A stretch of 64,000 nt of DNA from positions 10,030,747 to 10,094,746 of the forward strand of contig CM055319.2 of NCBI GenBank assembly GCA_029255685.2. Reading direction: 5' to 3'. The notes below the pieces were generated by a model that saw only the letters and a list, made by a program, of their open reading frames with translations, did no database searches and was not told the DNA's origin. The position numbers and the translations under genes were made by a program. Shown here one piece after another: positions 46,493 through 60,000 of this stretch. Each line of letters opens with the position of its first letter. Position 1 is the stretch's first letter. This DNA is from Silene conica. Its lineage: Eukaryota; Streptophyta; Magnoliopsida; Caryophyllales; Caryophyllaceae.

Positions 46493-46616
46493 GGTGGGAC
46501 ACCTTTCATGTGTTTTCTTACTCACCTCTCATGGGTATTTTGTGAGAAGAAACGGTATCCGTCACAAGCTTGTGACGGATAGTGCCGTCACAAATGAGAA
46601 TTTGTGTATAAAGATT

Positions 46617-48495
46617 TTATGCATATAAATCATGAGCTAATCTTCCTTATCACGGACATATCCATTACAAACTTACGATGATTTAAATATTATTTTCTCC
46701 TAATACATAGGGTCTTGTTTGATTCATCTTTACGAGTACAATGAAAATATCTAACTTTTATATTTTTTGCAACTACGTAGCTAAAGAAATTTTATACGTA
46801 AAACGTACGTTGACAAACGTGAGAAAGCAAATATGCAGTGTGGATTCGAACATCTTTCTATATCGATAGTATTTAACCCTTCACGAATCACGAGGAATAT
46901 ACCGGCCACAAATTCTATAACTAATGTATGTTTAGGTATAGCCGCATACAAGAGCGAACTCAAGATTTGGGATCTTGAGACTTTTACCATTGAGTTTGAT
47001 GATGTTTAGTAATTATCTAATGAGCTTACCTTTACTTATTTACTAGTATTCACCAATATTTGGAGTAGCAAAAATACACCGTTTACCCAATTTTTTTTAG
47101 ATTTGAGGTAGCGGCCGCCACCCCTTGCTATTAGGTAGGTTCGTACATGGCCGCATAGACAGTGTTTCGGCAGACATAAAGCTTAACAAAGCAACACGTT
47201 AGCATGATGTATGTGATACGCGCGAGAGTAGTATCTAGAAATGTAGAGTCATAGTATAAGTATTTAGTGGGGCCTCAATTTTGGCAATTGGGTAAAGAGC
47301 GTAAGACGATGTTTGACCAACGTGTCTCACATTAATTGAATACTCCAATGACTTTTCAAAGAGTCTTAGCACGACGGATAATTCTATCATAGTTAAAAAC
47401 GAATACTTTATTCTAGTAAAAATTGCATATAAATCGAAAAAAATGAAGAATATTATAGGTAATTAGATAGTATAAATTGTATTATGTGAAACATATTATT
47501 TATTTTCAGCTTGCGAAGAAGAGTACCGCCTACCATTACGGGAATTTGTTTTTGACTTCTCGTTGCTAATTTACAACTACTATTCATCTTGCATGAGTTG
47601 CATCATCAATTTTTGTCGCTATTTCACTGACCCATGAGATATCATTATTACCTTATAATTGCTCCCATACCCTTTGTACAAGTCAAGTATATAAATATTC
47701 TTAACAATACATGTTCCGTTTTTATTATATGAGTCATCTCCTATCTCATCACTTTTATATTTTTATCTTAAAAGATCTTACTGACATAATAAAATAATAG
47801 CAATTTATTTTATGTTAATGACGTATTAATGTGACAAAAAATAAGTATAATGGGACACGATATGAAATAAAATGAGACCAAATCCACTCTTATATATAAG
47901 ATACGTACTAATTATCATTTTGTTTTATCTTTGATAGAAAAAAGTTTCTTTGAAATAACAAATAAATAAATATTAGAGGGTCCAGACTACGAATTGAGTA
48001 TAAGATTTCTAATTTTGATTTAATGTTAACAAAAAATAAGGTTATAGTTGATAAATAATTTACAATGGCATGTTATTAACCAAGTGTAGATAATTTTATT
48101 TTGAAAATTTAAAAAGGTTGTTGGGCAAACATCTTTATGTATCGATAATTCAATAAATTTGGGTTATCGTCTATAATATTTTGGTACCGATAATCCCTCT
48201 ATTTCATTTTCAATCTTCAAATATAGTAAGTACATCTTCAGATGAGCGACTTAGGAACATTTTTGGTATTAGTGTAATGGAAGGTATCCTGAGTGAGATT
48301 CTTCACAACTCATACGTATGGTGGTAAAAGTATTCCATGCTAATCGTTATTTTGTTCCCATTTTCCCTTGACAGACGAATTAAGTAAATGAATTTGGACA
48401 ATACAAAACACTCTATTTTATATTTTATATGAAATAGAATTTGAACCATACAAATATTTCCATATAAGTAAAAAAAGAACAAAATTCAACTAGCA
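46617..48495. other. AT-rich intergenic DNA, no gene seen
   Basis: No open frame with family resemblance; the minus-strand frame at 46781-46990 has no motif. No clear element ends were found. Confidence 0.45.
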
Positions 48496-48612
48496 TCTTA
48501 TATATAAAAGCAGCAACCACAGAGCTTAGGTGTCGCTCGGTGGTTAAAAGTCAATTTTTCAAATAATATATTTAGTAGGACCCACTTCACTACCCATGAT
48601 CTTTAAAATGAA

Positions 48613-48808
48613 CAGTCCGTTTTTCTTAAGACGGGTCACCATTTGTGACGGATATTTTGTGAGATAAAGTGGATACAAAATGAGTTAGTAGAGAAAGGGG
48701 ACCACATGAATAGTGTCAGAGAGAGAGAAAAAGTGGGTATTTTGTGAGAGAAAACGGTATCCGTCACAAGCTTGCGACGGATAGTGCTGTTGCAAATAAG
48801 AATTTGTG
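48613..48808 (+). mobile_element. Mutator-like MITE, family G copy 4
   Basis: A 196-bp copy with a perfect 9-bp duplication, TAAAATGAA (48604-48612 and 48809-48817). The interior is collinear with 32414-32604 (TTGTGACGGATATTTTGTG, GGGGACCACATGAATAGTGT, CCGTCACAAGCTTG.GACGG). Confidence 0.87.
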
Positions 48809-48918
48809 TAAAATGAATTAATTAGCTTCATGTATATACATTTGTCAATTAATTGTTTTGATAGATAAATGTCATTGATATATTGCAATATAAAAGCTAC
48901 AATACCCATTTTTATGTG

Positions 48919-49155
48919 GGCAAATTCTTATTTCAGACCGTCATTTTTGGTTTGAAATTCAGACTGACTTATTGTAGTCATTTTTACAATAAAATGTTAC
49001 CATTTATTGATAAAATGTTAACATCATTTTTCAGTGTAAAGAGTAACTAATTTGCGATATAACATTTTGTTATTAAATGGTTACACTCTATTTAAAAAAT
49101 GCAATGGTGACATTTTAGTCCGTCTGAAATAAGACGGTCTGAAGCAAGAATTATG
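48919..49155. mobile_element. Mutator-like MITE, second family
   Basis: A 237-bp element with inverted ends AAATTCTTATTTCAGACCGT and ACGGTCTGAAGCAAGAATT, and a 9-bp duplication TTTTATGTG (48910-48918 and 49156-49164). Inside, ATTTTACAATAAAATGTTAC-like words fold back. Non-coding. Confidence 0.75.
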
Positions 49156-50790
49156 TTTTATGTGATGTACCCATTATTTAAGACTGACAAGCTTTTATGT
49201 ATACATAATTAAACAACTAGCTAATATAGTAAATTAATCTTATTCATGTGGGTGACACATTAACTAATTTGGATTACATATTTTATTAATAAACTTTTTT
49301 TTATGAGCAAAAAATAAGAAATTGCATAACGAAGAATCCAATTCAAAAACTTAAAGCTACCATCAACCAAATAGTTAATGACATTACCCATTTTTAGGTA
49401 AAAGATTGGATCCAAATTGAAAATAAGAAAATTTAAATTCTTCAAATACCAAATCTTAACAACTCATAAAAGGAAAAAAATACAAAGTTCCGAGTACAAT
49501 TATATTTTTTTGCATGCGCTTGAATCTTTACAAAGAACTTCTCTAGAGTAAGAAAAAATTGAATGAGGTATATCTGAAAATAAATATATATTCACAAAAA
49601 AATATAAAATCAGGAGGATTTAAAAAACGGAAAAAAAAATACACATATTAAATCTGGACAAAGTATTAGGGGGTAAATATAATCTTTTGAAGATCGGGTA
49701 ATACCTTCAATATTAACGAACTAGCTATAATATGAGAATTTTTTTAATATCAACTTAAGTTAAAGTAGACTAATTGATTGATGTATATGGATGGGCTCGA
49801 GATGATGATAAAGAGTAAAAAGAAAAGACAATGTTGATTATCATCAATTGATAATTTGTGATGATTTTATTAAATGGAGTTGATAAGGGGGGAGGCCGCA
49901 AGAAAGAGAGTTAGATTGAGACGGTGTGGGTTTGTCAAATGGTAATTGTGTGTTTTTTTTGGGTTATTAATAAGGTGGGTTAAAAGGATGACATGTTTAG
50001 GTTATGGAGAAAGGCGTGTTTAAAAATTATGATTCTTAAATTATATTATATCACGCTTCTGTATATGAAATTTAACCTAATTTTTGTATGATTATACCAC
50101 GAGTTTGCGTATTTTACAACTTGACTAAATCGTTTTAGTTATACACAGGCCACAATTTTCATTTTGTATTATTTTCACTGTTTAATATTACGTAATTTGT
50201 ACTAAATGATAAACGAGCCAAAATTCTGATTAGTGCACAGATCAGTTTGACTTGTGCACGTGTTTTATAAACACGCATGAGTTTAATGAAACACATGTTT
50301 AACAATTTGCACATGCTATAATTAATCAGACCCACGTAATTTGACGAACTACGTGTTATTTTTTTTAGCTATTTTCAAATTGGGTGTATAATTCCGAATT
50401 TATGTGTTTCATTCGAGTAAAAAAGATAGCGTAAAAACCCAAATTTTATTAATAGAAGCATTCAACCAAATGACATTAATGAATCATTTACGCTAACTGC
50501 AAATGAAACTTTTTATTTGTTGTTGCAAACAAAATACTCGATGATATAAACAAAACATTTTGTATTGCAAATGAAATTTAAATGTATAATAACAAAATTT
50601 GAAGTATCATTACAAACAATTTTGTTTATAATAAGACCAAGTAAAAACTACATTTAACTTTATTTTTATTTTTAGTGCAAAAATGCTACTTTTATTTTTA
50701 ATATAACAAATCTTTTAAATATTTATATACTTTTTATAATAACAAGATTTAAAAAATATACCCGTGTAATTTGCACGGGTTTAAGACTAG

Positions 50791-51288
50791 TAAAATAGAA
50801 AAGAGGGACCAATATGATCATACAAAGACAAGGAAGGAGTACATTGTATCAAGTCTAGTATATTAGATTCTCAATCCCTTCACAGAGGAATCATAAAAAT
50901 AAACGGCTACGTAGAAGAGAATGTGCATAATCTTTATATTTTAAGTAAAATTTATGTTATTTGATTATTACAAATTTGTAGCCAATGAAGGAAATTGTCG
51001 AGTATAAAACTCATATGGACTTTTGTTAAAGAATAAGTGGTTGGCAAATAATAAAATAAACACGGTTGTTAACAATAAAGTAGGGACGAAATGTAATCTA
51101 GCCGTAGAAGTAAAGGATAGAGATAATCATTGAGTACTTTGAACTCCAAAATGGACAAAGAACCAATTAAACAACAAATATAGGTTTTATAAAAACTTGG
51201 AATTTAGTGATTAAAATTTGGGTAAAATTTTTAGAAAACTTAAATTTAAGTCTTCTTAAGAGCAATTATGTGTAATTTTTATGATCTG
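50791..51288. other. AT-rich intergenic DNA, nothing recognised
   Basis: No gene, inverted repeat or target duplication was seen in this stretch. Confidence 0.5.
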
Positions 51289-51304
51289 AGTTTATGCCGA
51301 GCCA

Positions 51305-51691
51305 TAGGCTTCCTTGGTCTTTGTCCCCCTTTTTCTTTCTACGTCCCTGTGGCGTAAGTACACTTTGTGCCCTCTTCTTGATCCGATGGTTCAAGGGGTT
51401 TATTGGTTTCCGTAGTTTCTGAAGAGTAAAGGTTGTACCTGTCCTTTGTCAAGCGTTGACTGTCCCTTCAAGAATGTTGCGGCTAAAGATGGTGGTTCCA
51501 AGGCTTCTAGTTCTATATTTTTCGGCGTTTTATCTGATGTTAAATCGTGTTTTTCTGTTTTTCTTTGCTTATGTTTAGTTTTATACCAAGAAACCTTAAG
51601 AAGGTTGCTCACAACCTTGCGAAGGCCTCTGTGTAATCTTGGTATAGTTTACACCTGCAAAAAAAAAAAAAAAAAAAAAAGAAAAAAAGAA
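51305..51691 (+). mobile_element. 5'-truncated LINE with poly-A tail
   Basis: A 387-bp insertion ending in an A-rich tail (about 51658-51691), flanked by a perfect 16-bp duplication AGTTTATGCCGAGCCA (51289-51304 and 51692-51707). Two frames together read like the end of a LINE RNase H domain (SSSIFFGVLSDVKS, then FIPRNLKKVAHNLAKASV and stop). A frameshift lies between them. It is unrelated in sequence to the LINE at 40684. Confidence 0.92.
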
Positions 51692-51707
51692 AGTTTATGC
51701 CGAGCCA

Positions 51708-52209
51708 ACTGTTATTGAATGTCTTACCTTATATACGTAGTTTCCATACGATCACGTATACATAAAGGTTTATACCGACTTGAATCCACAGCCTCCCATT
51801 ATATTGATATTCACCTTCAAATGCACTACATTAACCAACTTTGCTAGTGTGCTACAACTTCTTTATTTATCAATATATATTAGTTTTTTTTTTTCAAACA
51901 CAATTTTTAAAGAAATTATTTCAAACACCACCTTTAAAAACAAAGTATATGAAGCAATCACTTTAATATTTTTTTGTCTAACAAAACGTTTTTGTCAGAT
52001 TTCGACAACTTCTTGATCACTTGCGATAGGGTGACTTTCAGTTGATTTTGAGATAGCAAACGAAATCGTTTTGAGTTGTTCTTATAACACCCCCGCTTAT
52101 CAAGGTGCCTTTAACCAGACCTTGCTCAGCAAGTAATAAGGGTGTCATCATGTCGGTTGCACGAGGTAAGTGTATCAAATAAACTATTAAGAAACATTTA
52201 AAGTATACA
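51708..52209. other. Intergenic DNA, nothing recognised
   Basis: The open frames 51780-52016 (+) and 52038-52259 (-) have no motif. Around 52080-52180 there is a less AT-rich block (ACACCCCCGCTTATCAAGG) that resembles LTR or pack-type debris without ends. Confidence 0.4.
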
Positions 52210-53393
52210 CTAGTTTTGTAACCCGTGAAATTCACGGGATGTTCTATTTCTAGTGTCATATTTTAGTACTTCAATACAATAACATACTACAATCAACTCA
52301 ATTTACGGTTTTCGTGTTTTAAGGGTGTATAAAATCAATTAGTCTTTTTTAACCCGGTTTGTCAGAATTTAAAATGTTATATAGTAGATAATACAATAAC
52401 AAATTGCGAAACCAATAATTTGAAATGAGCAACTTGAACAACTATTGGGTCATCATTAGGCCGAATACTTCATCTGTTAAGCAATATTATACAAAAATGT
52501 GTCATGCCGTCTTCTTAAAGTTTTCACTTTCAGTCATTCACGTTATTGTCGTCAATCTTTAGTTAGTATGGAATATATAGTTGTTTAAGCAATTATAATA
52601 TTTCATTCTCCTTATAGTCTTCTTTCTCCACTGCATTATACCTATAAAAAATAGTAACATATTATGGTTATTAACTTAAATTTTTCCTCTTAAATAGTGA
52701 AAGAAGATGGAATGAGAATCAAATCGTAGATGTCTAAGTAATTTTACCTTTGAAGAGCTCAATGCAACAAATAACCTTGATATTCCCTAAATGAGAACAA
52801 AACAAACACATACGTGAAATTGAAAAGTGATGAACGCTTCATAACCCACTGAAACTTTCATAAAAAAATAATATATTAGTTAATTATTTATAACCTTAAT
52901 ACACTTAGCTTGATGAGAAGAAAATGATAGGAAATATTAGTAGCACATAATAGTCTAAATAGAGATAATAAAAAAAGTGACTTATAAATTTTGCCTTCCA
53001 TTTCAAATATATAAACAATTGATGAATATTTTATGAGTTTTAAGCATACTTTTTCATTATTCTCAAATGTAATATATACATAAATATGGATCAAGGTTCA
53101 TGAATTTTGAGCATCATTTTCTCATTATTATCAATATAGGCATAAATATGGATCGATTTCATGACTTCTGAGTATCTTTTTTCATTATTATGAAATTTAA
53201 AATAGACATAAATATGGAGCAATGAAAAAATAGAATGTAAAAGTTTGCTTTATTATTATTATTTTTATTTTATTTTTTTAAATTTGTTTTCACATTTGTC
53301 ATGTCACATTTAATTTGTCATGTCATATTTAATTTGTCACGTCACATTAATTAGATATTTTAGGTAGTCTTTTAATTAGATCGATTTTATAGA
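52210..53393 (-). mobile_element. Helitron-like element, minus orientation
   Basis: Read on the minus strand it starts TCTATAAAATCGATC, preceded by A. It ends with the hairpin ATCCCGTGAATTTCACGGGT, spacer ACAAAA, CTAG and T. All four Helitron features are met. Length is 1184 bp. The interior is AT-rich and non-coding. A similar start (TCTATAAAATC) recurs at 54631, reading left, without a matching 3' end. Confidence 0.58.
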
Positions 53394-55637
53394 TTTTATC
53401 TTGGTTTCGTGTCTTTTGTATATATATTTCATCTCTCTTTAGATTACTCACGTGATGCTTTGCCTTATCTGCATTCACATTCGTTTTATGATGGTTTAAA
53501 GTCTATATAAAAACTATTTTGACCAAAAGGTAAAACGTCAACATGACAAAAACTTAACAAACGAATCAAAACATTGTCAATTGTAAATCATTTAAAGTAA
53601 ACCAAATGGAAAACATGAATTCAAATATAAAGCAAAAGATTCATAAATACCAACAATATCGCAAATAAAAATATATTTTATTGAACACCACTGCAGCAGC
53701 AACAACAACAACGATAACAACACTCAACAATAATTCTCAATATACTCATTATCGTCAAATAAATAAATTAAACCACGAAATATAATCCACAACGTAAAAA
53801 CTCATGGGCAATATATTTTAAATAAATAGAGTGAATAAAAACTATTATAGCTATTATGGTTTTTTATAAACATTACACAACCATAAATTTTCATATTTTA
53901 ATTTTAATCTTAATTTATTTTGTGGTATTATTAGATAGATAATTGATTGTTGAAAAACTCAAGAGATGAATTAAATAGGAAAAAAATATTAATGCAAATT
54001 ATGGGTGTTAATTAATATAAAGAGTTTTGATCAATTTTACAAAATTTAATTAAATAGGAATAACTTTTAATTAATTTGGTGGGGGTTTAGTATTATGAAC
54101 AGCTTAAATCAATTAATTACCATGTTTAAATACAAAAATGAAATAAATAGGAAAAAATGTTAATAAAAAAGGTGGGTGTTAAGTAATATGAAGAGTCTTT
54201 ATTAATTATTATCATGTTTTATTTTAATTTTTTTTTTACTATAATTATAAAATTTATTAGCATATTTTGTTACAAAAAATTCAATTAAAATGTCAATATT
54301 AATTATAAATTACGAAATTTTGCTTGATTTAAATTTTGAAGGGTTACATAAATTTTGGAAAACAAAATACACAATTAATTTAAGAATATTGATAATATTC
54401 TTTAATATTATAGATAAGTGAATTAAATTCATTTATATATAGATAATAAGCGAATTAAATTAATATCATGTAATAATAAATTGATAATCTATCATATAAA
54501 TTCGCCATGTCATATTAAAAATATGCTACGTCACATTTAAATATGCCAAGTCACATTAAAATTGTGCCACGTCACATTAAAATTTGCCATGTCACATTTT
54601 TTTAGTAACCCTTTTAATAAGATTTTATAGATATTACATAAGGAGAAAACACACCAGAGGAAAGAAGTTTCATGCACATATCAGTACCTATGTGGATACG
54701 GTATAGGCTTCGTGTAACACCCCAATTATCCGGCCACTTTACCATCGCGGTTTCCCGAGATAGTAGATTCGGAGATACAATCAAGAACACTTTTATAATA
54801 ATTAATAATTTAATGTCATACAACTCGATAATTAAAATACAACTCATCATTACTACGACTCTAGCTATCAACTACAACTCGAGGATCGTCAATGCTCGTC
54901 CAATGGCCGCGTGCTAACCAAGCTAACTTGACAAAACCTGCTCCCCATATGATCAGAAATATCATATGGATCACTACAGACAACCTCGAAAATGGGTGAC
55001 TAATAAACAACACCAAACACGTCCGTTTCAATATACTTAAACACATACACATGCAATGAGAATGAAAACAATGCAACATGACCACGACACGCAAAACGAG
55101 AAATTACCATATAACTTACCGACCGGTACCGGGACACACCTAGCCATACCCATCACCTCAACACAATCCCGAGTACGGGGATACACCCAGTCGTACTCAC
55201 AACACAAGGTGTCAGAGACGCATCCACAACACCGGGACCGAGATCTACTCGTGGTCCCCTTTCAGGCATCTTGTCATCACCACATTTGCCCCTCCATACT
55301 TAAGTCATTAATGTGCACATTCCTCTTGGAGTAGAAATCTCCAAGAGGCAACTCAAGCGGAAGACGGTCTCCCAACCGCCTTCCGTCTCCAATACAACAT
55401 CCACAACATCCGATACCGATACCAATATATACAACCAAACAACAATTACGATAAATGCACAATAAGAAAATATTACTCCAATATCAATTCAATATACAAT
55501 ACTCATTTCACATACTCGTTTCCACATCGATCTTACTCGTGTGATACAACCAACATTTTCATTAATTATGTAACACCCCAAGAGTATGAGAGAAAAAGTT
55601 GTCCCACATCGATTGAATGTGAGGCTTGTGATATATT
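53394..55637. other. Intergenic DNA with LTR-like fragments
   Basis: The AT-rich first part contains several CATGTCACATT/CACGTCACATT copies (54505-54600), shared with 53290-53350. From about 54713 the DNA becomes less AT-rich. TGTAACACCCC occurs at about 54713 and again at about 55568, a common start for plant Ty3/Gypsy LTRs. No matching LTR pair, primer site or coding region was found, so a solo or broken LTR is inference. Short frames here show no motif. Confidence 0.4.
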
Positions 55638-55654
55638 TATCACTACAAGAAATA

Positions 55655-55920
55655 CGTAAAAGGGCGACTACATAGGCGACCGCTTAAGTAATTGCTAAAT
55701 TAGCGACCGAAAAAAAAAGGGAGACCGATTTCGGTCGCCAAATTGGCGACCAAAAACTTATCCACATATTATCCTAAAAAAATCCGCGCGAATCCAAGGA
55801 CGACCATACCGCCATATTAGCGGCCGAATTTGGTCGCTAATTTAGCGACCGAAATCAGTCGCTAAATTAGCGACCGATTTCAATCGCTAAATTAGCGACC
55901 AATTTCGGCCGCTAAGCCCC
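55655..55920. repeat. CACTA left sub-terminal repeats
   Basis: A cluster of GCGACC and GGTCGC words in both orientations, often as TTAGCGACCGA. In CACTA elements such short repeats are binding sites for the TnpA-like protein. Confidence 0.88.
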
Positions 55921-57086
55921 TGATATAATTTTTTTCGCGTCTTCGACCCGTCATTCCCCCAATTCTATACAACCTTCAACAAAAAAACCCCAAACCCTCG
56001 TCACCCTCTAAACCACCGTGCGTCAACGGGACCACCGCATCGCCACCAGACCACCCACCACCGTCGTTCACCTACCTAATACTCCATTTTGAGGTTTGTG
56101 ACGATTAAATAACTTAATTTATGTATTGAATACCTTAATAGTTTTATTCTAATTCATAATTGTAGTTAGTAATTAGATTATTAGGATGATTTGAATAACA
56201 TTTGGATGTTTATTAAGTTTTTATGTATAAATTAATTAGGTTTTTTATGTATAAGTTGTGATTAGGGTTAGAAATTGGGGAAAATTGGATGTTTGTTAAG
56301 GCTAGTACCTTTAGTTAGTAATTAGATTTCTAGGATGATTTTAAGAACATTTTTGATGTTTATTATGTTTGTATGTTTAATTTAATTAGTATTTTCGGAA
56401 ATTAGTTGGTGTTAGGGTTAGAAATTGACAAAAATTGGGAAAAGATTGGATGTTATTGTTAATGAGTGTTAGTATTGTTAGAAATTGGGAAAAAAAATTG
56501 TTGAATGTTATTATTCAAATTAGTACATTATTGTAATTTATTGTGAATATTTTTCGTGGAAGAATTACTATTGACCTAGTACCTACCCGTTCATGAATTA
56601 CTCGTTAGGAGGAATTCATGAATAGTCCCTATTTTTGGATTGTCTTTGTATATTTCAAGTCACTTAGGTAATAAATACATATTTGTGATTTTATTAATGG
56701 GGAAAGAGTTTGGTAACAATTCCTTTAATGTTCTTCGAATACATATGTGAAATAAATACAAATTTATTTCACATTGTGTATTTGAAGAACTGAGGGGAAT
56801 TGCTGCCAATTTTTTTTTCCTCACTAATAAATCACAAATGTGTGTTTACTAGTGACTTGAAATATACATTGATGGGTTTAGGTTGGAGTGATAATGACCC
56901 AATTGAAATCTTGAAGTATATATTGACTTGAATTCTTAGCTTGAACTTATTTGTTGAAATATTATTGAAATTGTTGTGTGTTTATTAAGTATATACTAGT
57001 GATTGGACGTAATTATTTGTTATAATATTATATTACTGAAAATCCTTAGTTTGGTTGCCGATTTATTATATATTATCTAGATTAAA

Positions 57087-60000
57087 ATGGAGAGATTTGA
57101 ACGTAGCTGGATGTACGAAGAAAGAGTAGATAAGAAGAAACGTCTCAATGCTAGATTTGTAAAGGGAGTTCGTGGGTTTATTGAATTTGCTAGATGTTCA
57201 TAATCATATGATTTCGAACAACGCAAACTTAGATGTCCTTGTACTAAATGTAAAAACTTAAAATATTTACTTGAGATAGAAGTAGAAGAACATCTTATTA
57301 CGAATGAATTTTTTCCAAACTATTACAACTGGATATCACATGGGGAAAAATACTCTTCTGATCCCGAACACCCTCAAATCCAATCAAATGAGAACCTGTA
57401 TAGAGATATGGTACTTGATGCCTTTGAGTCGAATGCTTTCATTAATACCGGTCGTGTACCTATAACCGAGGAAAAAGATCCAAACCCAAAGGCAAAAGCC
57501 TTTTTTGATATGCTAAGGGACTCCGAGAAAACTTTATATGAGGGGAGCAGCATGACATTGTTGCAAGTTGCATCGAGGATAGTAACGTTAAAATGCGAGT
57601 TCAATATGCCGTTTAAAGCGGTTGGCAGTATTGCTACTTTAATTGAAGATGTTATACCCGATAATAACATTATGACCCGTAATTTTTACAATACCAAAAA
57701 GTGGTCAAAGGTCTTCAGCTTCCACATGAAAAGATTGACGCATGTCCTGGAGGATGTATGCTTTTTTGGAAAGATGATGCGTTGCTAACCAAATGTAAGA
57801 AATGTCAAAGGGATAGATATGAGACAAGTGAGAGAAATATTATCTTGAAGGGAAAAAAAGGGTAAGAAGAGTGGAAAAACAAAGAAACCAATATCATTAA
57901 ACCCATTAATTTATCTTCCCCTAGCTCCAAGACTTCAATCAAAGGTTATATGCCACGAAAAATATTGTCAACGAAATGAGATGGCACAAAGAAAAACCCG
58001 TACACCAAGAAAGATGTGTCATCCGAGTGACGGAGAGGAGTGGAAGCGTTTTGATAGGTTGTATCCTGATTTTGCCGAGGAACCTCGCAATGTGAGAATT
58101 GGCTTGTGTACGGATGGGTTTGACGCTTTTGGTCAGTTTGGTAAATCTTACTCGTGTTGGCCCGTAATGATCACACCGTACAACTTACCTCCTTGGCTAT
58201 GTTCGAAAAGACAATTTATTTTCCTCTCACTACTTATTCCCGGTCCTCATAACCCAAAAAATAACTTGGATGTTTATTTACAACCGCTGGTGGAAGAACT
58301 GAAGTATCTGTGGGAAGTTGGTGTCGAAACATTTGATGTGTCCAAGAAGCAAAACTTCCAACTAAGAGCTTCACTGTTGTGGACTGTAAGTGATTTCCCC
58401 GCATACGGTATGCTATCAGGCTGGGCAACAGCGGGGTAAATGGCGTGCCCTTATTGCATGGATAATAGCAAAGCTTTTTACCTCACTAATTCCAAAAAGA
58501 TTAGTTGGTTTGATTGTCATAGATGATTCTTACCGGATGGACATATCCATAGAAAGAACAAAAAAGCTTTCTTAAAAGGAAAGGAGGTGCGTGACAATGC
58601 TCCGGATAGACTCCTAGGTGATGAAGTCTGGGAGGCTATACGTGAATTGCCATCTACCAACGATGAGACCGAAGAAGAATTTAGAGAGTTAAAAAAGAAA
58701 AAGACTGGTTGGTTTAAAAGAAGTATTTTTTGGGAGCTACCCTATTGGAAAACAATGTTGATCAGACACAATTTGGATGTGATGCACATAGAAAAGAATT
58801 TCTTTGAGCTACTTATTCATACGATTATGGATGTTAAAGGAAAGACACGTGATAATATTGGCTCAAGAATAGAATTGAAGAAATTTTGTGATCGTCCTAA
58901 ACTTCACATTCGTAGGGATGGGTCAATGCCAAAAGCACCATTTGCTCTTGACAAAGCTCAAAGAAAGGTATTGTGCGATTGGGTAAGAGACTTAAAGTTC
59001 CCCGATGGATATGCCTCAGATTTAAGCCGTTGTGTTGATTTAAAGGAATTGAAGTTGAAAGGGTTGAAAAGTCATGACTGTCATGTTTTCATGGAGCTCT
59101 TGTTACCCGTGGCTTTGAAAAATTTACTCCCGACCACCTTTTGGAATGCAGTTACAGAAATGACTCAATTTTTCAGAGACTTGTGTTCCTCCACGATATC
59201 AGTTGATGACATGATTCGTTTAGAAGACCAAATACCAGAAATTTTGTGTAAACTTGAGATGATATTTCCGCCTTCTTTTTCAATTCGATGGAGCATCTAC
59301 CCATTCATTTGCCATATGACGCTAAAGTTGGTGGACCCGTTCAATATAGGTGGATGTATCCTTTCGAAAGATTTCTTAATCATGTGAAAAAGAAAATTGG
59401 TAATAAAGCTCGTGTGGAAGGTTCTATTTGCAATGCATACCTAACGGAAGAAATTGCCAATTTTTGCTCTCTTTACTTTGAAAAACATATTGACACCAAA
59501 GCAAAAAACTTGAACATTGAAGAAGCGGATGAATTAGATACAAGTTTACCCAAGTATTTTCATGTGCAAGATGATGAAGGGTGTTCTTCTGCTGGGGGAA
59601 CAAGATTTCTGAATGACAAGGAATATGATCGTGCTCACCTTTATGTGCTATCTAATTGTGAGGTTTTGGAGCCATATGAAGCAAAATTTGTGACAGATTT
59701 CATGACTGATCACCCTAATGTTAAAAGAGAGGATGTTTGGAGTAAACACGAGGATCAGTTTCCTGCATGGTTTCGAAAGCATGTAATTAAGCTAAATATC
59801 CAAGATGATGTGGTTAGAAGCTTGACTTTGGGTCCTTCTCGAAAAGTTGTCACGTGGAATCATTATTTAGTTAATGGGTTTAAGTTTCACACATTCGACT
59901 AGGGAAAAGTAAGGCTAAATGCAACTATGGCGTTACTATTTCTTCTCTTGATGACAATGACTATTATGGGATATTAGAGGATATCTTTGAGTTGTGTTAT

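Larger units (their letters stand above)
41801..46606. mobile_element. Mutator-like MITE, family G copy 3, split by Copia
   Basis: The outer parts (41801-41863 and 46493-46606) belong to the same MITE family as 32719-32913. They are flanked by a perfect 10-bp duplication, TATAAAGATT (41791-41800 and 46607-46616). The left tip is shortened compared with the other copies. The Copia element 41864-46492 is inserted inside it. Confidence 0.82.
48496..50790 (+). mobile_element. Helitron-like element candidate
   Basis: It starts TCTTATATATAAAAGCAG, preceded by A. It ends with the hairpin CCCGTGTAATTTGCACGGG, TTTAAGA spacer, CTAG and T. It contains two MITEs near its left end and no coding region. 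Its length (2295 bp) is close to the candidate at 1749-4051, but I did not establish homology between them. Confidence 0.45.
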
